Assembly: GCA_002451555.1 (NCBI GenBank)
Contig: DKCU01000124.1
Span: 1-11,120 of the forward strand
From: Candidatus Segatella albertsiae
Lineage (GTDB): Bacteria; Bacteroidota; Bacteroidia; Bacteroidales; Bacteroidaceae
Reading direction: 5' to 3'
DNA: 11,120 nucleotides
Part shown: piece by piece, positions 1 through 5,810 of the stretch
Layout: every line of letters begins with the position of its first letter
How positions within the stretch are numbered: the stretch's first letter is position 1
Notes under the pieces: generated by a model
Told to the model about the DNA's origin: nothing
The model's database searches: none
Seen by the model: only the letters and a program-made list of their open reading frames with translations
Translations under genes and position numbers: made by a program

Positions 1-395
1 TCCGCATGAGGCAGGAAGTTCATGAAACTGACGACATATACCGGCACCAACTCATAGAAGGTTGGCTCGTCCTTGGTCTTCTCCTTCTCCCTCTGGCTTG
101 TGATAGCCTTGCTGGCGTAGCACAGCGTGCGGTTGACGAAGTTGACCGTCCTGTTGTTTTGCATCTCGACGATGAAATGCTTGCCATCGTCCGTCTCGCA
201 AAACACATCATAGATGCAGCCACGTAAGTCTTTCGTGTCTGCCAACTGCTCCTTGTCCTTGAAGGTCACGTCCTTGATGTGGAGCTCGCCCTCGAACAAG
301 TCGTTTAAGAAACTAATCAGCAAATCCTTGCTGAACTCCTGACCGAACAGGCGCTTGAAGCCCCAGTCGGTGAATGGGTTGATGTACCTCGACAT
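1..395 (-). CDS. Rpn-family PD-(D/E)XK nuclease / transposase-like protein, 3' part outside the window
   Basis: The first 131 codons are visible; the reading frame runs off the left edge, so the C-terminus is missing. The N-terminus (MSRYINPFTDWGFKRLFG) is the usual opening of the Bacteroidetes 'PD-(D/E)XK nuclease family transposase' group, related to the recombination-promoting nucleases (Rpn). The nuclease core is visible: D63 in YDVF, followed by a DDGK turn and E77-M-Q79 in IVEMQ, which together give the D...ExQ metal-binding signature. In this family the protein cuts DNA and can promote recA-independent recombination; activity here is inferred. Family members are usually around 300 residues, so less than half is seen. 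The ATG at 395 is preceded by no Shine-Dalgarno sequence but by a well-formed Bacteroidetes promoter about 46 bp upstream. These genes occur in many near-identical copies per genome and are not tied to neighbouring genes. Confidence 0.85.
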   Translation of the reverse strand, partial: MSRYINPFTDWGFKRLFGQEFSKDLLISFLNDLFEGELHIKDVTFKDKEQLADTKDLRGCIYDVFCETDDGKHFIVEMQNNRTVNFVNRTLCYASKAITSQREKEKTKDEPTFYELVPVYVVSFMNFLPHA

Positions 396-440
396 ATAAA
401 TGTAAAGTTAAGTTGTTTTCGCACTATTGCGATTCGGGAG

Positions 441-472
441 CAAAGATACAACATTCTTCTCACAATCGCAAA
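441..472 (-). promoter_or_regulatory. Bacteroidetes-type promoter of the Rpn-family gene
   Basis: Read on the minus strand, TTTG (472-469) is followed after 20 bp by TATCTTTG (448-441). This matches the Bacteroidetes primary sigma-factor consensus (-33 TTTG, -7 TAnnTTTG) with the expected spacing. Transcription would start near 435 and give a leader of roughly 40 nt before the ATG at 395. Confidence 0.7.
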
Positions 473-503
473 TCTTTCGGCAAGTTTTCTGATTTTTTAT
501 CCC

Positions 504-548
504 AAAAAGAGGTGCCAGCTATCTCTCGCTAGAGTGCTTGCACCTCTT
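504..548 (-). terminator. Hairpin terminator after the small acidic protein gene
   Basis: Inverted repeat AAGAGGTGC (507-515) / GCACCTCTT (540-548), with a further inner pairing CTCT/AGAG around 522-534. On the minus strand the stem is followed by TTTTT (508-504), as in an intrinsic terminator. It lies 36 bp past the stop codon of the 70-aa gene and closes the two-gene unit. Confidence 0.7.
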
Positions 549-584
549 CTATCGTTTATATTGTATAAGTAAAAGATTCCTTTT

Positions 585-797
585 TTACTCGTCCCAAGTG
601 CTCCAAGCATTGAATTTCTTGGAACCTGCGACTCCATACTCAGGGTCTTTATCCGAATCCAAGTCACCAGTGCTATCAAGTGAATCATCCGACTCGTTAT
701 TAGCCGACCATCCTGTCAATCCGCCATTACACAATACATCTCTATCCAGAAACTGCAAGATGGCAGTTTCTGGAGCTACGTAATTCTTTTTCATCAT
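585..797 (-). CDS. Small very acidic protein (70 aa), function unknown
   Basis: The protein begins MMKKNYVAPETAILQF, an opening I have seen in many short Prevotella proteins (MKK-x-Y-x-x-P-x...); this resemblance is from memory and no function is known to me. Residues about 1-20 are basic then mildly hydrophobic, without a classical signal-peptide core. A GG pair follows (LCNGGLTGW, around residues 22-30). Then comes a Ser/Asp-rich stretch (SDDSLDSTGDLDSDKDPE, about 36-53) that could chelate calcium, and a Trp/acidic tail (WSTWDE). It starts 46 bp after the stop of the 741-aa surface protein gene, has no promoter of its own that I can find, and is followed by a terminator, so it is probably co-transcribed. 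The ATGATG start has the same context (AAAGATGATGAAA) as the upstream gene; either Met could be used. It could be a secreted or processed peptide, or an accessory of the surface protein; both are inference. Confidence 0.65.
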   Translation of the reverse strand: MMKKNYVAPETAILQFLDRDVLCNGGLTGWSANNESDDSLDSTGDLDSDKDPEYGVAGSKKFNAWSTWDE

Positions 798-843
798 CTT
801 TAATTTTTATATTTTAGAATAGTTGACATAGTTAGTTTTCCTT

Positions 844-3069
844 TTACTTAATGACGTATTTCTTGTGGTTGACAACATAGATTCCACTTGGCAATTCGTC
901 AATACTGCTCACATTTATCTTCTGCCCACTCAGGTTATAGATGGCACGAGAGGCTACGTTCTCTGTATCCATATCACCAGCCTCCACGGCATCGATGCCC
1001 GTGACTTCCTCACCCTGCACGCCGTTGATTTCCACATTCAAGAGTTTGGATGCTGAAGAATTTCCATCTACAGGATGGAACCAGGCACGGAAGCCCTTCA
1101 TGCCATAGTCTGCCTTAAACTGATGGAGCTTGCCTTGGTTGAACGTATAATCACCTTTCAAAAGGTGTGCGCCATCTATGAAACTGTTCTTGCCATCTAC
1201 AGTTTGGTAATCCTGCACCAGGATGCCCTCGAAGCCATAACCATCCTTTTGAGTACCTTTGTCAACGGATGATTCCACCACCTTGTTGGCAAGATTATCC
1301 TTGTCCAGGGCTACGTTGTTGATTACGTAGTAAGGAGTACCTACCGTAATCGTTTCTTTCGTAGCATCCGTCCCGACAGTAGTATCGTAAGAGTAAGGAG
1401 CCTCATGCTCTGGCGCGATGGTAGGACGGACGATATAAGGTGTGTTTGCCTTGAGGAACGGACCTTTCTCGTCCGTGTCGTAGATGCTCTTGTCATCTTG
1501 CACGATAAACTGCAAGCGGTTGTCTTTCACGCCATTGTATCTCGCCAACTTCGCCTGTACGCCGAATGTGTCGTTAAACTGGCTGGCAGTCAAGTTGACA
1601 GGCAGGATGATGGTGTTCCAGATGTCTTTCTTCAAGCTGCGGTGCAAATATAGGATGGAGTTGGTGTATTCCTTGGCTGGATTCTCCTCCGTGATATAGT
1701 CGAAGTTGGTGAAATTCTCGTCCAATACCAAGTAGTGTTCATCTGGCATGCCGCAGTATTGCATACGGAAGGCATCGGCAGCCACACCCGTCTCGGGAGT
1801 CACATTGCTGCCCTCCACCTTGATGCCCAAGGTCAGGTTCGTAGGGTTGGAGTGGTCGGCGCCACAATCCACATAAATCATCAAGGTATTGGTGTAATTG
1901 CCGAAATTTGTATAATAGTTATCTCCTTCCACATTATTCCCTGTCGTGGTCTTGGAAAACTCTGTTATCTGACTGGATGTCGTTCTCAAAGGAGCCTTGA
2001 TGTAGATATGCTTGCTGGTCTTGTTTTCCTCAGTCTCGGCGAAGAGGAATGCGGTTTGGTCTTCCTTGGCATTGGGAGCATAATACTCACCTTGGCACTG
2101 TATGCGATACCAGCCACTCTTCTTGATGGTCAAGGTTTGCGACATGGTGCCCGCACCACCGATGATTTTGGCAGACCAATACTTTCCTTCGTTGACGTCA
2201 TCACCAGCTTGGTCTTTGTCTTTACCCGCTTCCCATATATATGTGCCTTGTGTAGCATCATATTTCTGATAATGCTTATTGATACCTATAAAGAGATTTC
2301 CTTGGGAGCCAGTTGCAGGAGTCCATGTCCATTTGTCCTGTTCCTTGCTGTAACGATGAAAATCTGGGTCTGCCAACAAGAAGGTGGCATCGGCTGGGTT
2401 TCCCCCTAACTCTACGGTTGTCTTCTTATACTGATCCAGCAGGTCTTGCTCTGTCACGAACATCCATTGAGTTGACTCTTCTGTAACGTTTGAGCTATAT
2501 CCCTCCTTAGGATCAGCATACACATTACGGTCATTTTTATTGGCATAGAGATAACGCTGCTTGCCTGTCCAGCCTTTCTTGTTGTCCTCGTTATGGATAT
2601 AATACACCTTGCTACCAGTCTCTATAGGTTCTATCAACCAAGAGGTAGCTGACATATCTACAAAAGGACCTCGTCCACCCTTGTCGTTACCAACGAAGTT
2701 GCCTCTGCCTGAATTCTGTGAATTTTCACAAGCGTCTTGAATGTAATACCTGTCTTGCTGTACACCATTCACGGTCTCCGTCTTCTTCATAATCCAGCAC
2801 CTGATACCCACGTCGTTATAAATGGTATGGGTACCCGAGCTCTCGCCCTGATACAAGAACTTTCCTTTCGAGACATTGTAAAGGAACACGGTTTTCTTGG
2901 TATCGGCTTTGTCCTTGTCCGATACAGAAATGTTGTCACTCTCAGCTTTTACTTCCGATAAGATGTTCTCCAAAGTATTGCCCTCCCAGTTCTGAGCCTC
3001 GATGCCCAGCAGGTCGGTCAATAAGCAGAACAGCAACATCATTGCCTTTCTCAAATTTACTTTCATCAT
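844..3069 (-). CDS. Secreted surface protein (741 aa) with a Prevotella-type C-terminal sorting-like motif
   Basis: The N-terminus is a signal peptide: basic MMKVNLRK, hydrophobic AMMLLFCLLTDLLGI, likely cut after A25 (IEA|QN). Cys15 is not in a lipobox, so a lipoprotein is unlikely. Next comes a region with FLYNVSKGKFLYQG, resembling the ricin-like 'YNV.TGKFL' modules of Prevotella exoproteins. A middle segment, about 295-445, looks like a beta-sandwich binding module (SGWYRIQC at 318-325). WNTIILPV at 484-491 is a recurrent motif of large Prevotella surface proteins. The final 32 residues (YNLSGQK...LPSGIYVVNHKKYVIK) match the short C-terminal motif used in type IX secretion-like sorting. 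No catalytic residues are recognisable. The role is probably binding or adhesion at the cell surface, perhaps to glycans (inference). The ATGATG start follows an A-rich leader. A 70-aa acidic protein gene follows in the same unit. Confidence 0.8.
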   Translation of the reverse strand: MMKVNLRKAMMLLFCLLTDLLGIEAQNWEGNTLENILSEVKAESDNISVSDKDKADTKKTVFLYNVSKGKFLYQGESSGTHTIYNDVGIRCWIMKKTETVNGVQQDRYYIQDACENSQNSGRGNFVGNDKGGRGPFVDMSATSWLIEPIETGSKVYYIHNEDNKKGWTGKQRYLYANKNDRNVYADPKEGYSSNVTEESTQWMFVTEQDLLDQYKKTTVELGGNPADATFLLADPDFHRYSKEQDKWTWTPATGSQGNLFIGINKHYQKYDATQGTYIWEAGKDKDQAGDDVNEGKYWSAKIIGGAGTMSQTLTIKKSGWYRIQCQGEYYAPNAKEDQTAFLFAETEENKTSKHIYIKAPLRTTSSQITEFSKTTTGNNVEGDNYYTNFGNYTNTLMIYVDCGADHSNPTNLTLGIKVEGSNVTPETGVAADAFRMQYCGMPDEHYLVLDENFTNFDYITEENPAKEYTNSILYLHRSLKKDIWNTIILPVNLTASQFNDTFGVQAKLARYNGVKDNRLQFIVQDDKSIYDTDEKGPFLKANTPYIVRPTIAPEHEAPYSYDTTVGTDATKETITVGTPYYVINNVALDKDNLANKVVESSVDKGTQKDGYGFEGILVQDYQTVDGKNSFIDGAHLLKGDYTFNQGKLHQFKADYGMKGFRAWFHPVDGNSSASKLLNVEINGVQGEEVTGIDAVEAGDMDTENVASRAIYNLSGQKINVSSIDELPSGIYVVNHKKYVIK

Positions 3070-3087
3070 CTTTTTATCTTTATATAA

Positions 3088-3173
3088 GTTGATAATTATT
3101 GGTTGTTAAATACAGACTTCCACCCATTATAGGCGATAGCCATTAGTTGCTAAATGGTTGACAGTTATTGGTT
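3088..3173 (-). repeat. Two near-identical 17-bp direct repeats in the surface protein leader
   Basis: GTTGATAATTATTGGTT (3088-3104) and GTTGACAGTTATTGGTT (3157-3173) match at 15 of 17 positions and lie 69 bp apart, between the predicted promoter and the start codon of the 741-aa gene. A related sequence, ATTAGTTGCTAA (3142-3153), sits between them, and GTTGACATAGTTAGTT (822-837) precedes the downstream 70-aa gene. Function unknown. Confidence 0.55.
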
Positions 3174-3225
3174 CCTAATACGATAGAAAGTAACAGAACA
3201 CTTATAAACAGATAGAAATCTGCTG

Positions 3226-3233
3226 CAAAATTA
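3226..3233 (-). promoter_or_regulatory. Candidate -7 element for the surface protein / small protein unit
   Basis: On the minus strand TAATTTTG (3233-3226) fits TAnnTTTG. I find no TTTG at the ideal -33 distance, so the promoter may be weak or activator-dependent. The predicted start near 3219 would give a long leader of about 150 nt containing the 17-bp direct repeats. Confidence 0.45.
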
Positions 3234-3354
3234 TAGACACCGCCACGAATTAATGTGTAATTATCAATCGAAAAGGTACTATTATTATGAAAAAGACAGA
3301 ATATCATGTGAAAAAGACCAAAAATAAAGGATAGTTACGGTAGGGCATATAATC

Positions 3355-3397
3355 AAAGAGGGTGTGTCACAATCTAAACTTATGACGCACCCTCTTT
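3355..3397 (-). terminator. Strong hairpin after the GH97 gene
   Basis: A 15-bp stem, AAAGAGGGTGTGTCA (3355-3369) with TGACGCACCCTCTTT (3383-3397), has one G-T type wobble and a 13-nt loop. It begins 30 bp past the GH97 stop codon. On the minus strand the stem is followed by TTT then GATTAT, a weak T-tract; on the plus strand the arm runs into TTTTT. It may work in both directions, but no plus-strand gene precedes it. Confidence 0.65.
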
Positions 3398-3427
3398 TTA
3401 CTTGGTATTTTCTACTTTATTTTCTTA

Positions 3428-5440
3428 TCACTCAAGAATGATGCCGCCCTTAGGCTGCATTTCCACCTTGAGGTTGCCCCTCTTATCGACCTTGACGGTC
3501 TTCACGTGGGACACAGGCCAGAGCGACTTCTTGGCATCTTTGTCAGAGTCCTTGCTTGAACCCTTACTAGAGGCTTTGCTAGCACCCTTGTCAGCCGTCT
3601 CATAATAATAAGTGACGCTCTTGCCAGCAAGCATCGGCAGATTCAAGTTGAGTTTCATCACCTGGTCTGTGCCGTTCAAACCTGCCACGTACCATTTGTC
3701 ACCATGGCGACGTGCTACCACGGCATACTTGCCAGGATAACCTGCCACAAACTTCGTCTCATCCCAAGTGGTAGGAACGCCCTTCAAGAAATCAATCTCG
3801 TGCTGAGGAAGTTCCGAGAGATTGTTGGGATAGATGGCGATGCACTGGATGGCAGCTTGGTTCATCACGGCGGCAGCCATCTCGAAGACATCGGATGTAT
3901 AGCGGCGATGGCGGCTCTTGTTGTCCTTGGAGAGATACTTGTTCATGATGGTACCGCCCCAGTCCATTGCTCCTACGGCATTGCGGCAGAATGGGTGCAT
4001 GGTGAGCTGGAAACCTTCCTGCTTGGCATGATGCTCAGAGAAGAATACATTCTCGGAAGCCAAGACAGCCTCGCTCGAAATGTAGTTAGGGTACATACGT
4101 TCCCAACCTCTTGGCAACGTGCAACCATGGAAGATGACCTGTATGCCGTAGTCGTTGGCATCGCTGAGGATGTCCTCGTAGAGCTGCATCGTATGCTGTT
4201 TGTCACCGCCGAAGAAATCGACCTTGATGCCCTTGATGCCGATGCTCTTCATCCAAGCCATCTCCTTCTTGCGAGCCACAATGTTGTCCATGCAGTTGCG
4301 TGGTCCTTGTGGCGCATCGTTGGCGATGCCATTGGAGTTGTACCAGAGCATCAGGCTCACTCCCTTGCTCTGTGCGTACTTGCTCAGTTCAGCCATTTTT
4401 TCCCTGCCCATCTGCACGTCCCAGAGCGCATCTACCAATACGTATTCATAGCCCATTTTGGCAGCCAAATCGACAAATTGCTTTTGGTCGCTGTAGTTGG
4501 CTGAGTTGTCTTGCCAGATGAGCCAGCTCCAGGTGTATCTGCCAGGCTTGTAGTCTTCCGATGCTGCAAATCTTGGTTCCACTACATCGTAAGGAATGGT
4601 GGTCTCCACGATAGGCTTCAAAGTCTTGCCCACAGTTACCGTGCGCCAAGGAGTGGAACCTGGCAGCGAGAACACAGCGCTTGTGGAACCGATGCCGTCC
4701 GACTCTTCCTTCATCGGGAAAGCCACCTGATAGCCTTTCGTGGCATCGTAGTCGCTGACGTGGCAACCCGGATAGTTGCCGTGGGTGCCCGTTTCGCTGA
4801 CCAAAGCCCATCCGTCTTCGCCAACACGGAACAAGCAAGGGAATGTATATCCCCGACCATACTTCGACTTGTCGGTGAGAGGAGCGTCCGCCTTATACTC
4901 TTCCTCGTAACTTGGTTTGGTGCGCTTCCACCCTATCAATGGGTCCGACTGCGGACAGATGAATGTGGTGGATTTCTTAGGAAGGTTGAAAGCCGTCTCC
5001 TCCTGATTAACAATCATGTGTGTCTGACCTTTCCAGGCTTCAAACGAGTAGCGGAAAGCCACATCGTTGTCGCTTACGTTGAAAGTCACCGTCATCGGCT
5101 GCTTCTTCCCATTGAGATAAGTCACAGAGAGTTGGTTGGCGTGATAATCTACGTGCGATACCTTGATGGTCTTCAAGTCATAGCTCTCATCCACCTTGTT
5201 TTCCTTCTTCGACTGATAAACCAAGCCTTGACTAAAGTCGCCGACATTGGTGAGCAAACCGAGTTTTGACTCTTCCATCATCCGCTTGCCATCATAGTCG
5301 ATGGAATAATAAAGTTTGCCGCCATGGTCTTCCACCACGACATTCAACTTACCATCAGGCGAGCTGACGGTATTTTTTTCGGCATAGGCACCGATGCTCG
5401 CCATCAGTGCCAACGCCACACACAAAAGATTCTTATTCAT
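3428..5440 (-). CDS. Secreted glycoside hydrolase family 97 (retaining type, alpha-galactosidase-like)
   Basis: A 670-residue GH97 enzyme, the family of SusB. A signal peptide (residues 1-20, cut at AYA|EK) sends it to the periplasm or outside. The N-terminal GH97 beta-sandwich (about 21-285) starts KNTVSSPDGKLNV. It is followed by the (beta/alpha)8 barrel (WSWLIWQDN..., about 300-560) and a C-terminal beta domain ending KVEMQPKGGIILE. D408 in IKVDFFGG sits where retaining GH97 enzymes keep their nucleophile; inverting SusB-type enzymes lack it. E463 (and E457) in SSEAVLASE lie 55 residues on, the same spacing I recall for Asp415/Glu470 of the Bacteroides thetaiotaomicron alpha-galactosidase of this family. 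So it should release alpha-linked sugar, most likely galactose, from oligosaccharides; alpha-glucosidase is the alternative. The C-terminal domain has a Lys/Ser/Asp-rich insertion. It appears to be a single-gene unit; no SusC/D genes are visible. Confidence 0.9.
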   Translation of the reverse strand: MNKNLLCVALALMASIGAYAEKNTVSSPDGKLNVVVEDHGGKLYYSIDYDGKRMMEESKLGLLTNVGDFSQGLVYQSKKENKVDESYDLKTIKVSHVDYHANQLSVTYLNGKKQPMTVTFNVSDNDVAFRYSFEAWKGQTHMIVNQEETAFNLPKKSTTFICPQSDPLIGWKRTKPSYEEEYKADAPLTDKSKYGRGYTFPCLFRVGEDGWALVSETGTHGNYPGCHVSDYDATKGYQVAFPMKEESDGIGSTSAVFSLPGSTPWRTVTVGKTLKPIVETTIPYDVVEPRFAASEDYKPGRYTWSWLIWQDNSANYSDQKQFVDLAAKMGYEYVLVDALWDVQMGREKMAELSKYAQSKGVSLMLWYNSNGIANDAPQGPRNCMDNIVARKKEMAWMKSIGIKGIKVDFFGGDKQHTMQLYEDILSDANDYGIQVIFHGCTLPRGWERMYPNYISSEAVLASENVFFSEHHAKQEGFQLTMHPFCRNAVGAMDWGGTIMNKYLSKDNKSRHRRYTSDVFEMAAAVMNQAAIQCIAIYPNNLSELPQHEIDFLKGVPTTWDETKFVAGYPGKYAVVARRHGDKWYVAGLNGTDQVMKLNLNLPMLAGKSVTYYYETADKGASKASSKGSSKDSDKDAKKSLWPVSHVKTVKVDKRGNLKVEMQPKGGIILE
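3521..3592 (-). repeat. Six degenerate 12-bp tandem units inside the GH97 gene
   Basis: Codons 617-640 read as six tetrapeptides, DKGA-SKAS-SKGS-SKDS-DKDA-KKSL, each with Lys at the second position. At DNA level each unit is 12 bp of the type AGCAARGRYTCT. The array lies in a loop of the C-terminal domain, between YYYETA and the conserved VKTVKVDKRG strand, and looks like local slippage expansion that kept the frame. Confidence 0.7.
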
Positions 5441-5484
5441 TTCCGATTTCAGTATTTATTGTTTTGTTGTTATGTTTCAGGGTA

Positions 5485-5518
5485 CAAATTTAAGCAAAAA
5501 AGCACAATTGGGTGTCAA
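5485..5518 (-). promoter_or_regulatory. Candidate promoter of the GH97 gene
   Basis: On the minus strand TAAATTTG (5492-5485) matches TAnnTTTG. A possible upstream element is TTG in CTTGACA (5518-5516), 23 bp away, somewhat longer than ideal. The start would be near 5478, leaving a leader of about 38 nt, A-rich, without Shine-Dalgarno sequence. The element lies inside the open frame trailing from the DUF5675 remnant. Confidence 0.5.
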
Positions 5519-5588
5519 GTTTGCAACATAAAATGTGCAAGATACGTGATTTTTCACCTTTCAGCAAAGAAAATAATATAAAATTGCC

Positions 5589-5696
5589 CAGGAGGTTGCG
5601 CCACGTAGGTTCGAGCGTGTCGCAAAAATACTCGCCATCCACAAAGAGGCGACCGATGGTATAATCGGCTTTCTTTGCGATTCTTTTCTCTGTTTT
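5589..5696 (-). pseudogene. Remnant of a DUF5675-family gene (N-terminal fragment)
   Basis: The minus-strand frame reads KTEKRIAKKA, then YTIGRLFVDGEYFCDTLEP, then TWRNLL. This is the conserved N-terminal block of DUF5675 proteins (YTIGRLYIDGEYFCDTLE...), which are small proteins common in Bacteroidetes phages and prophages. There is no start codon in the expected place: TAA (5699-5697) stands directly before KTEK. Similarity ends after WRNLL, and the rest of the domain (the region with a typical 'GKTAIPEGTY' block) is absent; the frame simply stays open to a stop at 5492-5490. A family protein is usually above 120 residues, so about a quarter remains. I read this as a decayed prophage-type gene trapped between cls and GH97. 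A short functional peptide is unlikely because no start is available. Confidence 0.7.
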
Positions 5697-5729
5697 TTAC
5701 TGTTGCAGGACTATCCAAGTTTTGTCTAT

Positions 5730-5810
5730 CTCACAGCATTGGAGACAGCTATCAGACTTACAGCAATGGAGACAGCAATCGGACTTACAGCAATGGAGAC
5801 AGCAGTCTGA
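5730..5810. repeat. Three 27-bp tandem repeats covering the end of cls
   Basis: Units at 5730-5756, 5757-5783 and 5784-5810, starting CTCACAGCATTGGAGACAGC, CTTACAGCAATGGAGACAGC and the same again; the third unit contains the last codons and TAA stop of the cardiolipin synthase gene. The two units next to the gene are nearly identical and the outermost has diverged most. Read in the cls frame, the adjacent units repeat V-R-L-L-S-P-L-L-stop. Confidence 0.85.

Noticed and set aside
538..783. Plus-strand 81-codon frame and a minus-strand 63-codon frame around the small acidic gene
   Set aside because: Both are alternative frames of the same stretch; only the 70-aa frame has a good start context, the MMKKxYxxP opening and a terminator at the right distance.
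585..797. Double-glycine leader bacteriocin precursor
   Set aside because: A GG pair is present, but the residues before it do not follow the usual leader spacing, the region after it is strongly acidic, and no peptidase-transporter gene is nearby.
1735..2409. Plus-strand open frame of 224 codons opposite the surface protein gene
   Set aside because: The minus-strand frame is a 741-codon gene with signal peptide and sorting motif; the opposite frame has no recognisable protein features beyond incidental hydrophobic runs.
3704..5269. Two plus-strand open frames of 266 and 252 codons opposite the GH97 gene
   Set aside because: Both are antisense to well-conserved GH97 sequence and show no motifs or start context of their own.
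5730..5810. CRISPR array
   Set aside because: The three 27-bp units are contiguous with no spacers and include the coding end of cls; this is a plain tandem repeat.
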